Assembly: GCF_000255455.1 (NCBI RefSeq)
Contig: NZ_JH621251.1
Span: 1-64,000, forward strand
DNA: 64,000 bases
Source of the DNA: Aquimarina agarilytica ZC1
GTDB lineage: Bacteria > Bacteroidota > Bacteroidia > Flavobacteriales > Flavobacteriaceae
Direction: 5' to 3'
Shown: positions 1 to 9,772 of the stretch, one piece after another
Position numbering within the stretch: the stretch's first letter is position 1
How the letters are laid out: each line of letters begins with the position of its first letter
Made by a program: the position numbers and the translations under genes
Notes under the pieces: model-generated
Databases searched by the model: none
What the model was told of the DNA's origin: nothing
Seen by the model: the letters and a program-made list of their open reading frames with translations, nothing else

Positions 1-1150
<1,150 letters not shown>

Positions 1151-1201
1151 ATTAGCTAAAAAATATAGTTAGCTGAAATTATTTACAATACCCCAATACA
1201 A

Positions 1202-1861
1202 ATGAGAGTTTTACTGTATATATTAATCACTTCATTATTTACATCAAGTTTGATATCTCAAACCCTTGATGCGAATGCTACAATGGGCTTACCCACTGTT
1301 ACAAATCTTACTGATATAACTGGTACTCCTAATGAAGGTAATATTGTTTATGTTACTTCCGATGATCGTATTTATAGATTTGATGGAACAAATTGGATTG
1401 CTGATACAGGAACAGATGATCAATTTGATGATGAAGTAGAATTACGAACACCTATTGATGTTAACAATTTACCTACTGACCCTAATGCCTCAAATGAAAC
1501 TGATATACAAGAAGTAATTCAAGCCATTACTCCTATCACTTCTAAAAACGGAAGAGTATTTTATCCTCCTTCCGTACAAATAGATGCATCTATAAATGGA
1601 ACCTTTACCCTGAATTTATACGATCAATACGTAGCCCAACATTCAGGAGCAGGTATTATCCGTTCAACCATTGCTGGCGTAGCTGCTCCAGACATACCCA
1701 TTTATAATGTTGATGAGTTATACTATTACGTTACTTTTGCAGATCCTTCAGTTTTTTCAAATATTAGTATTGATGGTGATACTGGAATAATGACTTACAC
1801 TATTGTTGGACAACCTACCGATTTTAATTCGTTGATTAATGTCGTATTTGTTGTAAAATAA
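1202..1861 (+). CDS. Secreted protein of unknown function, 219 aa
   Basis: An N-terminal signal peptide (about residues 1-20, ending near S-L-I-S-Q) marks it as exported. Residues 45-70 contain G-N-I-V-Y-V-T-S-D-D-R-I-Y-R-F-D-G-T-N-W, a phrase seen in many flavobacterial surface proteins. The C-terminal half (from about residue 115, K-N-G-R-V-F-Y-P-P-S) looks like a compact beta-rich domain ending in V-F-V-V-K, and resembles conserved C-terminal modules of flavobacterial secreted proteins. No T9SS domain is evident. It sits between the collagen-like gene and the large Calx-beta gene, 51 bp and a few bp away, so co-transcription is likely. Function not recognised. Confidence 0.75.
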   Translation: MRVLLYILITSLFTSSLISQTLDANATMGLPTVTNLTDITGTPNEGNIVYVTSDDRIYRFDGTNWIADTGTDDQFDDEVELRTPIDVNNLPTDPNASNETDIQEVIQAITPITSKNGRVFYPPSVQIDASINGTFTLNLYDQYVAQHSGAGIIRSTIAGVAAPDIPIYNVDELYYYVTFADPSVFSNISIDGDTGIMTYTIVGQPTDFNSLINVVFVVK

Positions 1862-1870
1862 CTATTGTGC

Positions 1871-4800
1871 ATGAAACTATTAAAAACTATACAGATTTTT
1901 TTCATAGGCATACTATTCATTAGTATGTTCAAAAAATCTTATAGTCAAGTTACCTTTGCCGATAACTTTACAACTCAAGAATATAATCGAAATGATGGCC
2001 TAGTAGGTACATGGTCAACTAACTGGATTGAATTTAATGATGATGGAAGTCCGACAACAGGAGAAGTGTTTATTTTTATCGGAGATGTAGGCTTAGGACC
2101 AAATAACCTAGCATTTGTTGGTGATCCAAACGAAGGAATACAACGAACTGTTGATCTTACTGGAGCAACTACGGCTACTTTATCATTTAACTGGCAATCT
2201 AATAATCTAGGATTTTTTTTTGATGGTACTACTCCTGCTGAAGAATTAGAAATTGCTATCTCTAATAATAATGGAGCTTCATTTACCATACTAAATCCAG
2301 GTACAATAATAGGCACCAATACGGGTACCGAAAATATAGATATATCCCCTTTTATATCTGCCAATACTATTATTAGATTCCAATCTTTAGACGGATTTGG
2401 GACTGGTTTTGAATTTGGTGAATTTGCAATTATTGATAATTTGGTAATAACAACAGATATTCCATTAATTCCAGAAATAACAATTAACGATCCTGCAACC
2501 GTAAATGAAGATGCAGGCACCATAGATTTTACAGTGACGTATACAGGTCCTGCAATAACTGGTGGTTTTAATGTTACTTATAATACCAGTAATGGCTCTG
2601 CTATAAGCCCCGATGATTATGACGCTACAACTGGAGGCTCTATAAATTTTGATGGTATAATTGGACCACAAACTAGAACTATTTCTATTCCTATTATTGA
2701 TGATACCATACCAGAAGGAATTGAAAACTTTTTTGTAAATCTTATTAGTGCCAGTGATCCTTCTATAACAATAATAGACAATCAAGGGCAAGGTACAATA
2801 AGTGCTAATGATCCTCTAATTTTAAGTGTTCAGAACATTTCAGTAGATGAAAGTGTAGGTAATGCTTTGATTGATATTTCTATTGCAAGTAATGCTCCAG
2901 GTCCTTTTTCTGTGGATTATACTACTTTTGAAAATACAGCTTTAGAATTATCGGATTATACCGCTACCTCGGGAACTCTTAATTTTTCAGGAAATCCAGA
3001 AACACTAACTATTTCTGTCCCTATAATTGACAATTCATACGGTGAAGCTGATGAAACATTTTTTGTTAATCTTAGTAATATTAGTAACACCTCTATTGCT
3101 TTAGTTAACGGAACAGTTACTATAACCGATACTGATCCTGCATTACCTACTGATGTCCCCTTAACACTGTTTCAAGAATTTAATGGTAATTTTGATTACA
3201 CCTCTACTGGAGGAACTTTTAGAAATAGTGGAACCGATACATGCTCTATAACAAATACTTCTTCAAATCAACTAACCTCAGATATAACTGCTACAGCTAC
3301 CATTGAAAGTGCTTTTTTAATTTGGACTCATTCAGGATCCACTCCAGACGATATTGTAACTTTTGAAAACCAACAAGTTACAGCAGATTTTATCAACAGA
3401 GCAACATTTGATGCTGGACGAGAATTCCATTCCATGCTTGCCGACGTGACTGATATTATTAATAGTATTCCTTTAGCTAATATAAATACCAATACATTTG
3501 ATGTCACCGATTTGAACATTGACAACACAGGAAACCATTGTACCTTTAATACGACATTAGGTGGTTGGTCATTGTTTATAATATACGAAGACCCAAACCT
3601 GATATCATCAAGTATTAATTTTTATCAAGGTTTTGATGGAGAGATTAATAATACTCAAAGCTTTACCTTAGATGGTTTTTTTGCAATTGGTTCTACTGAA
3701 GCCAAAACATCTATTTTATCTTGGGAAGGTGATGATGGGTTAGGAACTGGTGAATTACTTAGTCTTACAACTACTACTGGAACCAATATTTTAAATGGAG
3801 ACGGAAGTAATACAGGAACTACAAACAATCCTTTTAATGCTACTATATATGACAATACCGACTCCCCTATTGTTAACTCAAGTAACACCTATGGAATTGA
3901 CTTAGATACATTTGATATTTCATCTTTTATAAATCAAGGAGAAACAACAGCTACTACTAATGTTACTGTAGGTGATGATTTTGTACTACTTAATGCCGTA
4001 CTGCTAAAAGTACCTAGTAACTTAATTGTAGGTACTGTATTTGAGGATATAAATTATGGAGGTGGAAATGGTAGAGATATAGCCACTGCAAATGGGGCAG
4101 AAATCGAAAATGCTACCGTTGAACTTTTTAGAGAATTTCCTTTAGATTCTGGAACATTTGTTTTAGAAGAGGCAACCACAACAGATGCATCGGGAGAATA
4201 CTCATTTGGAGGAATGCCAAATGGAAATTATCAAATAAAAGTTAATAATAATTCTGTTAGATCAACAAGACCCGGAGGAAGTACCTGTACAACTTGTATA
4301 CCCATACAAACCTTTAGAAAAAATTATAGCACAACTACCAATCAATTTGCGAACATCACAGATGAAATAGGAGGAACTAATCCTTCGCTAACTGATCCGA
4401 CAGCCACAGTAACCCTTCCTGGATCTCAGACTATATCCAATGTATCCATAGAAAATGAAGGAGTTATTGGACTTGACTTCGGTTTTAATTTCAACACTAT
4501 CGTAAACACCAATGAAAGTGGTCAAGGATCATTGGCTCAATTCATTATACATTCAAATGAATTAGGTGAAACAGGTTTAGATATTGAAGCACACCCTAAT
4601 GATTCATCACTGAACCCATCTGCTGGCGTGGATACTTCTATTTTTATGATTCCAACATCTACTGACCCTTTTAATAGGCCTACTGATCCAAATTTTAATG
4701 CTAGTGGCTATTTTGATATTTTTATTACAGATAGTACAGATTTACCCATTATAACTGGAACCAACACCCATATTGATGGAAGGACTCAAACTGCATATTC

Positions 4801-6088
4801 TGGAAACACCAATACAGGAACTGTAGGTGCAGGCGGAACTACTGTAGGTCGCTTGGGGACATTACTCCCAAACTATAATCTACCTGAAATCCAAGTCCAC
4901 CAAAATAATGGTGATGTATTCAGATCGCAAAGTACAGGCGTCGTTATTCGTAATTTAGCTATTTATGCAGATGATAATAGTGGTATTATGCCCCTTTCGG
5001 GAGAAATAACTATTACAGAAAATCTAATAGGAGTAAATGCTCTTGGTAATAATGCTGGAAATATAGATCGCGGTGTTGAAATCGAAGGGACTAATACCAG
5101 TACAATAGTTTCTAATAATTACATAGCAACTAACACAAATAGAGGGGTTTTTATTAATGGAGGAAATTCAACTCTAATTCAAAACAATCATATTACCGAA
5201 AATGGTAATGCCAGTTGCTGGGATAATATACGAATACAAGGAAGCTCCTCTGGAGTTATTATTCGAAACAACCTCATCGAAAAATCTGCCGCCTTAGGAA
5301 TTGATGCTGCTGGTTTGACTACAGGAAACATAATCATTGAAGAAAACACCATAAGAGAATCCGGACAAAATGGAGGAATATGTAATGGTGTGGTCGAAAA
5401 TGCTGGTATCGTTTTAAATGGAAGCAACTCTATAATTCGAAACAATATCATAAATAACAACGGTGGAGCTGGAATTGTTTTAGGAGGTGGTAATACATCG
5501 GGTAATTTGATTAGTCAAAACTCTATTTTTGCCAATGGAACTAGTGGACAAGCCTTGGGTATTGACTTAGATGTTAATACGGGACGCGCTGGTGATAGCA
5601 TAACAATTAATGACACAAATGATAGTGATAATGGTCCTAATGGACTCCTAAACTTTCCAATATTTGAAACGGCAACAATCAGTGGAAACATCTTAAAAGT
5701 CTCGGGCTGGTCAAGACCCGGTGCTATATTAGAAATTTTCCTTACAGATGTTCAACTAGGAACGGCAACTCAAGGGGATAACCAACTCCCTGGATTTTCG
5801 GATGACTATGGCGAAGGACAACTATATTTAACATCTGTTACCGAAGGCAGCACTTTAGATATAGACTCAACAACATCCAATTATATTGATGCCGATGGAA
5901 ATACAGATACAACCAACAGATTTAACATCACAGTAACTTTAAGTGCAAACCTTCCCGTTACTGGAAACTTAATTACAGCAACAGCTACTGTAGCTAATAC
6001 TACTTCTGAATTTTCCAGAAAAAAAGTATTAGCAGCTGCAAGTGTGATTACAAACAGAAGAATTACCTATAGGGTCAGACCAAATTAA
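1871..6088 (+). CDS. Large secreted Calx-beta / parallel beta-helix protein
   Basis: I place the start at the ATG at 1871 rather than the TTG at 1865; this gives ~1,405 aa beginning M-K-L-L-K-T with a signal peptide ending near S-Y-S-Q. Visible modules in order: an N-terminal jelly-roll-like region (to ~200), two Calx-beta domains (~205-300 and ~315-420, with N-E-D-A-G and D-E-S-V-G starts), a ~300-aa central region, an SdrD-B/carboxypeptidase-regulatory-like fold (~720-800), then a right-handed beta-helix rich in N-N and I-I-R-N-N rungs (~990-1230). Such architectures are typical of calcium-binding surface adhesins. The C-terminus ends I-T-N-R-R-I-T-Y-R-V-R-P-N and lacks a recognisable T9SS sorting domain. 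It is only a few bases downstream of the 219-aa gene. Confidence 0.8.
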   Translation: MKLLKTIQIFFIGILFISMFKKSYSQVTFADNFTTQEYNRNDGLVGTWSTNWIEFNDDGSPTTGEVFIFIGDVGLGPNNLAFVGDPNEGIQRTVDLTGATTATLSFNWQSNNLGFFFDGTTPAEELEIAISNNNGASFTILNPGTIIGTNTGTENIDISPFISANTIIRFQSLDGFGTGFEFGEFAIIDNLVITTDIPLIPEITINDPATVNEDAGTIDFTVTYTGPAITGGFNVTYNTSNGSAISPDDYDATTGGSINFDGIIGPQTRTISIPIIDDTIPEGIENFFVNLISASDPSITIIDNQGQGTISANDPLILSVQNISVDESVGNALIDISIASNAPGPFSVDYTTFENTALELSDYTATSGTLNFSGNPETLTISVPIIDNSYGEADETFFVNLSNISNTSIALVNGTVTITDTDPALPTDVPLTLFQEFNGNFDYTSTGGTFRNSGTDTCSITNTSSNQLTSDITATATIESAFLIWTHSGSTPDDIVTFENQQVTADFINRATFDAGREFHSMLADVTDIINSIPLANINTNTFDVTDLNIDNTGNHCTFNTTLGGWSLFIIYEDPNLISSSINFYQGFDGEINNTQSFTLDGFFAIGSTEAKTSILSWEGDDGLGTGELLSLTTTTGTNILNGDGSNTGTTNNPFNATIYDNTDSPIVNSSNTYGIDLDTFDISSFINQGETTATTNVTVGDDFVLLNAVLLKVPSNLIVGTVFEDINYGGGNGRDIATANGAEIENATVELFREFPLDSGTFVLEEATTTDASGEYSFGGMPNGNYQIKVNNNSVRSTRPGGSTCTTCIPIQTFRKNYSTTTNQFANITDEIGGTNPSLTDPTATVTLPGSQTISNVSIENEGVIGLDFGFNFNTIVNTNESGQGSLAQFIIHSNELGETGLDIEAHPNDSSLNPSAGVDTSIFMIPTSTDPFNRPTDPNFNASGYFDIFITDSTDLPIITGTNTHIDGRTQTAYSGNTNTGTVGAGGTTVGRLGTLLPNYNLPEIQVHQNNGDVFRSQSTGVVIRNLAIYADDNSGIMPLSGEITITENLIGVNALGNNAGNIDRGVEIEGTNTSTIVSNNYIATNTNRGVFINGGNSTLIQNNHITENGNASCWDNIRIQGSSSGVIIRNNLIEKSAALGIDAAGLTTGNIIIEENTIRESGQNGGICNGVVENAGIVLNGSNSIIRNNIINNNGGAGIVLGGGNTSGNLISQNSIFANGTSGQALGIDLDVNTGRAGDSITINDTNDSDNGPNGLLNFPIFETATISGNILKVSGWSRPGAILEIFLTDVQLGTATQGDNQLPGFSDDYGEGQLYLTSVTEGSTLDIDSTTSNYIDADGNTDTTNRFNITVTLSANLPVTGNLITATATVANTTSEFSRKKVLAAASVITNRRITYRVRPN

Positions 6089-6245
6089 AATGGCATTATA
6101 CTTGTGACTATTAATAATAGTAACATTAAATGTATCACTTAAAAATAATTTTGTAAGTAAATGGGTAATCCATTTTAAACAAGTATTAACTAACAGAAAC
6201 AAAGGGAAATCAAATGACCCTCTGGAATATTTAAAATAATTAACT

Positions 6246-7484
6246 ATGAAAACAATTTACTTTCCTTTTTTGTTAGTGCTGTTTTCTGCGTTAAGCGGAA
6301 TAGCTCAAGTCACCTGTGATATTAAAAATCACGAGAATAGTTCTATACGCTCACATTCAGATAACCAGATAGGAATTTATGGCAACTTAATCAATGACGG
6401 TGAATTTACCGAAAATGGAGACACTAGCGAGGTAGGTTTTTACAACAATGATAACCCGCTAACAATTTCAGGTAATAACGCTCCAGAATTTGCCAACTTA
6501 ATTGTTGATGTTAATCAAAATATCAACCTTGAAATAAATACTATAGTAACCACCGGTGTATTTTTTGTTAATGGAAATGTGGTTACACCAAGAAGTTCCC
6601 CTGAAACATCACTTGATTTAGTAAATACTGACCTTTATGTAAACGAAGGTGATGACACTCATGTTGATGGTTATACCAGTTACACAGGTAATGATCAATA
6701 CTTATTCCCTGTTGGGGATGCTTTTAGACTTCGCCCAATTTCGGTACAAGCCACTGCTGCTGAAAACACCTCAAAGGCTGGCTATTTTTTCGAAAACCCA
6801 GATACGCCTTCAACATTTCCTACAAATTTTGATCGTAGTCAAAAAGAAAATGAGATTGCCTTTGTAAGTCCTGTGGAGTTTTGGGATTTAGATGGAAACA
6901 AAACTACCAGAGCTACATTAACCTGGGACCCTATGAGTAATATTAGTGACCTTGTTGTTGATAATGACATCACTGAACTCATTGTTGTAGGATGGAGTAA
7001 AGAAGAAGAACAATGGGTCAACTTAGGTAATGCCAATACCAGTGGTGATATTTTAAATGGTAAAATCACTTCTGGCTTTTTTAATCCCGATGATTATGAG
7101 GTACTCACCATTGCCGGGACAGAAATACTTGATTCTAATGAAGAACTTGTCTTTTTTAATGCGGTTTCTAGTGATGAAAACGGAGAAAACGATTACTTTA
7201 AAATTCAAGGAATTAACAAATACCCAAACAATACCTTAAAAATATTTAATCGTTGGGGAGTTGTTGTTTATTCAAAGGATGGCTACAATGATCCTGACCC
7301 TCAAGGAACTGGCAATAGTGAATTTGGTAGTTTTGATGTATTTACAGGAAAATCAAATGGCCGAGCTACTATTAAACCCAACGAACTACTCCCTGTGGGT
7401 ACATATTATTATATATTAGATTACGAAGTTGGCCCACAAGGTGGACGTAAATGTAAATCTGGCTATTTATATGTTAACAGATAA
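6246..7484 (+). CDS. T9SS gliding-motility-type C-terminal domain (CHU_C) surface protein
   Basis: 412 aa with a signal peptide ending near S-G-I-A-Q. The last ~100 residues form a gliding-motility-associated CHU_C (type B T9SS) domain: F-F-N-A-V-S-S-D-E-N-G-E-N-D-Y-F, then L-K-I-F-N-R-W-G-V-V-V-Y, then L-P-V-G-T-Y-Y-Y-I and a final G-Y-L-Y-V-N-R. The N-terminal ~300 aa are beta-rich and Asn/Asp-rich. In known systems CHU_C directs export and surface attachment or release through T9SS. It follows the beta-helix protein after 157 bp, and its stop codon overlaps the next gene by 14 bp. It may anchor or accompany the upstream surface proteins; that link is inference. Confidence 0.85.
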   Translation: MKTIYFPFLLVLFSALSGIAQVTCDIKNHENSSIRSHSDNQIGIYGNLINDGEFTENGDTSEVGFYNNDNPLTISGNNAPEFANLIVDVNQNINLEINTIVTTGVFFVNGNVVTPRSSPETSLDLVNTDLYVNEGDDTHVDGYTSYTGNDQYLFPVGDAFRLRPISVQATAAENTSKAGYFFENPDTPSTFPTNFDRSQKENEIAFVSPVEFWDLDGNKTTRATLTWDPMSNISDLVVDNDITELIVVGWSKEEEQWVNLGNANTSGDILNGKITSGFFNPDDYEVLTIAGTEILDSNEELVFFNAVSSDENGENDYFKIQGINKYPNNTLKIFNRWGVVVYSKDGYNDPDPQGTGNSEFGSFDVFTGKSNGRATIKPNELLPVGTYYYILDYEVGPQGGRKCKSGYLYVNR

Positions 7485-8208
7485 AAATCCACATATTAAA
7501 ACGGTATTTTCAACTATACTATTTTTTTTAGTCATATCTATATTTGGACAACAAATACCTTTTACGCATAACGAATTGGCAGGTATACAAAAACCAGCCA
7601 ATGCCAACAATCCTTTTTCATTAAGAGAAGAAGTCTTTGACGCATTCATTAAAATGCAAAAAGCTGCTGCTCTAGAAGGAATTCAACTTAAAATTGTTTC
7701 AAGTTTTAGAAGTTTTGAAAGGCAGCAACAAATTTGGAATAGAAAATACAAAAAATACACAGCTAAAGGGCTTTCGCCAGAAGAAGCTATAAACAAAATC
7801 ATAGAATACTCAACCCTACCAGGAACTTCTCGCCATCATTGGGGAACGGATATTGATATTGTGTTGGATATTCCCAATCCTCCTTCATCATTATTAAATG
7901 CTCGTAACTTTGAACAGCATCAGCCTTTTTATCCTTTAAAAAAATGGATGGACGCACATGCCCATAACTATGGTTTTGAATTAGTTTACACCAATACAGC
8001 CGGTAGAAAAGGTTTTAAATACGAACCTTGGCATTACAGCTATGTCGCAACATCAAAAAAAATGTTATCGGAATATTTGACCTATAATACCATTAGCAAA
8101 TTAGACCATAAAAAAACGCTAGGAAGCACTTATTTATCGTCAAAATTCATTATTAACTATATTAATTGTAATATTTTAGAGATTAATCCTACTTTAATAT
8201 CACAGTAA
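7471..8208 (+). CDS. M15-family D-alanyl-D-alanine carboxypeptidase (VanY-like)
   Basis: The best start is the ATG at 7471, which gives a signal peptide (T-V-F-S-T-I-L-F-F-L-V-I-S-I-F-G-Q). An in-frame upstream extension to 7429 would run through the end of the CHU_C gene. With this start the protein is 245 aa. M15 zinc-peptidase motifs are intact: S-R-H-H-W-G-T-D-I-D at ~120-129 (His122 and Asp129 as ligands) and E-P-W-H at ~185-188. The family trims D-Ala from peptidoglycan stem peptides in the periplasm. The start lies 14 bp inside the preceding gene, suggesting translational coupling. The last ~40 residues are not part of the catalytic domain. Confidence 0.88.
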   Translation: MLTDKNPHIKTVFSTILFFLVISIFGQQIPFTHNELAGIQKPANANNPFSLREEVFDAFIKMQKAAALEGIQLKIVSSFRSFERQQQIWNRKYKKYTAKGLSPEEAINKIIEYSTLPGTSRHHWGTDIDIVLDIPNPPSSLLNARNFEQHQPFYPLKKWMDAHAHNYGFELVYTNTAGRKGFKYEPWHYSYVATSKKMLSEYLTYNTISKLDHKKTLGSTYLSSKFIINYINCNILEINPTLISQ

Positions 8209-8243
8209 ATTCATATATTGTAGCACCCAAAATAACCTACATT

Positions 8244-8840
8244 ATGAATTTATTTAAATCTATCAGCCTAGTTGGTATAATTACCACTTGTTTATTATTT
8301 ACTTCATGCGAAAAAGAAGAAATTACAGATAAAAGTTTAGATGATGTGCTTAATGAATTAAAGGACGAAGGTCAAATTAATGACATGCCACTTACTATTA
8401 ATACTGTCACCTCAACAAATGTTACTCCCGTAGCCCAAAATGAAATAACTGCATTATTAAATAAAGACCAAAAAAGTATTAGTGATCAAATTTTAGTATT
8501 AGTTAACCAATACCGCTCTACAAAAAACTTAGGTCCCTTAATTGATAACAATACCGCAAAAATTGAAGCCTTAAATCATTCACAATATCAAGTAAACCTT
8601 AATGATATAAACCATGATAATGGTAGTGAAAGATCTAATATATTATTCAATAATGAAAATGTTACTTCCTATGCCGAAAACGTAGCCTTTGGCTACAGAA
8701 CCGCTAAAGCTGTTGTAGATGGTTGGATTGGCAGTGAAGGACATCGCAAAAATTTAGAAGGAGATTTCACTAAATCTGGTATTGGAACAATTGCAAACGA
8801 TCAAGGAGTTTTGTATTTTACACATATATTATTTAAATAA
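8244..8840 (+). CDS. CAP/SCP-domain lipoprotein
   Basis: 198 aa with a lipoprotein signal; the lipobox F-T-S-C places the lipidated Cys at residue 22. The CAP (SCP/PR-1, YkwD-like) domain covers ~75-198: V-N-Q-Y-R near the start, H-S-Q-Y in the middle, Y-A-E-N-V-A-F-G, and the signature G-W-I-G-S-E-G-H-R-K-N-L-E-G. Bacterial CAP lipoproteins are envelope proteins whose biochemical activity is mostly undefined. It sits 35 bp after the M15 peptidase and 6 bp before the M48 peptidase, so the three may form an envelope-remodelling operon. Confidence 0.85.
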   Translation: MNLFKSISLVGIITTCLLFTSCEKEEITDKSLDDVLNELKDEGQINDMPLTINTVTSTNVTPVAQNEITALLNKDQKSISDQILVLVNQYRSTKNLGPLIDNNTAKIEALNHSQYQVNLNDINHDNGSERSNILFNNENVTSYAENVAFGYRTAKAVVDGWIGSEGHRKNLEGDFTKSGIGTIANDQGVLYFTHILFK

Positions 8841-8846
8841 ACAATC

Positions 8847-9614
8847 ATGCGTAGAGGCGGACTTAAGTTTAGGTTGCTCATAGGGGTAGTTATCGTTGCA
8901 TTTGCTTTTATAAAAAAATGCAGTAACAAAACAGTAAATCCTTATACTAATAGAGTCCAAAACATCAGCATGGATCCACAGCAAGAAATTGCTATTGGCA
9001 TCCAAAGTGCTCCTCAAATGGCGCAACAACATGGTGGTTTACATCCCGATACTAAATTACAATCACTTATTGACGCCGTTGGTGATAAACTAGTTAATTC
9101 AAGTATGGCTAGGGACACTCCCTATAAATATGAATTTCATTTACTAAGAGATGATCGATCGATAAACGCATTTGCGTTACCGGGTGGTCAAATATTTATG
9201 ACCTATGGCCTACTCTCTCGTTTAGAAAATGAAGATCAAGTAGCTGGTGTACTAGGGCACGAAATTGGTCATGTGTTAGGTCGCCACTCTGCCGAACGTA
9301 TTGCCGATAGTGAATTTTGGAAAACCGTTTCTGCGGGAGCATCCGTTGGTGTAGATGCAGGAGGTCTAGTGAATCAATATGGGCAATCCACATTATTAAA
9401 AAATGGGCGTGGCGATGAATTAGAAAGTGACGAACTAGGGGTACTTTTCATGATTAATGCAGGTTATAACCCCGAAGAAATGATTGGTGTTATGAAAATT
9501 TTAAAAGCAGCTGCGGGTCCCAACAGAACTCCAGAATTTCAAAGCTCACATCCCGATCCCGAAAATCGTATTGAACATATTAGAGAAGCCATTGCTAAAT
9601 ACAGACAGCATTAA
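8847..9614 (+). CDS. M48-family zinc metalloprotease
   Basis: 255 aa. An N-terminal hydrophobic segment (~9-22) is followed by Lys-Lys-Cys at 23-25, so it is membrane-anchored or possibly a lipoprotein. The catalytic motif is G-H-E-I-G-H (His138, Glu139, His142), with the third ligand expected in E-L-E-S-D-E-L-G (~191-198). The block N-A-F-A-L-P-G-G-Q-I-F at ~107-117 is typical of BepA/Oma1-like M48 proteases, which cleave misfolded or assembly-stalled envelope proteins. It follows the CAP gene by 6 bp. The C-terminal P-E-F-Q-S-S-H-P-D-P-E-N-R-I is also a family signature. Confidence 0.9.
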   Translation: MRRGGLKFRLLIGVVIVAFAFIKKCSNKTVNPYTNRVQNISMDPQQEIAIGIQSAPQMAQQHGGLHPDTKLQSLIDAVGDKLVNSSMARDTPYKYEFHLLRDDRSINAFALPGGQIFMTYGLLSRLENEDQVAGVLGHEIGHVLGRHSAERIADSEFWKTVSAGASVGVDAGGLVNQYGQSTLLKNGRGDELESDELGVLFMINAGYNPEEMIGVMKILKAAAGPNRTPEFQSSHPDPENRIEHIREAIAKYRQH

Positions 9615-9739
9615 ACCCCATTTATATATTAAAAATCATTTACATCCTAAGTAATCACTATAGTTTCATTTAATGTAAACCTATACTTTTCATAATATTC
9701 TAGCCTAAAAATACTTAGTTATTTTGAGTGCATTTATGC

Positions 9740-9747
9740 TATATTTG
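9740..9747 (+). promoter_or_regulatory. -7 promoter element of gpmI
   Basis: TATATTTG fits the Bacteroidota TAnnTTTG consensus and lies 26 bp before the chosen ATG. No strong TTG -33 box is found at the usual spacing. Confidence 0.6.
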
Positions 9748-9772
9748 CAACTCAAAACAAATAAACCAAGAC

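Noticed and set aside
7429-7470. Upstream start of the M15 peptidase gene
   Set aside because: It would encode a charged, non-signal-like stretch inside the end of the CHU_C gene; the ATG at 7471 gives a proper signal peptide.
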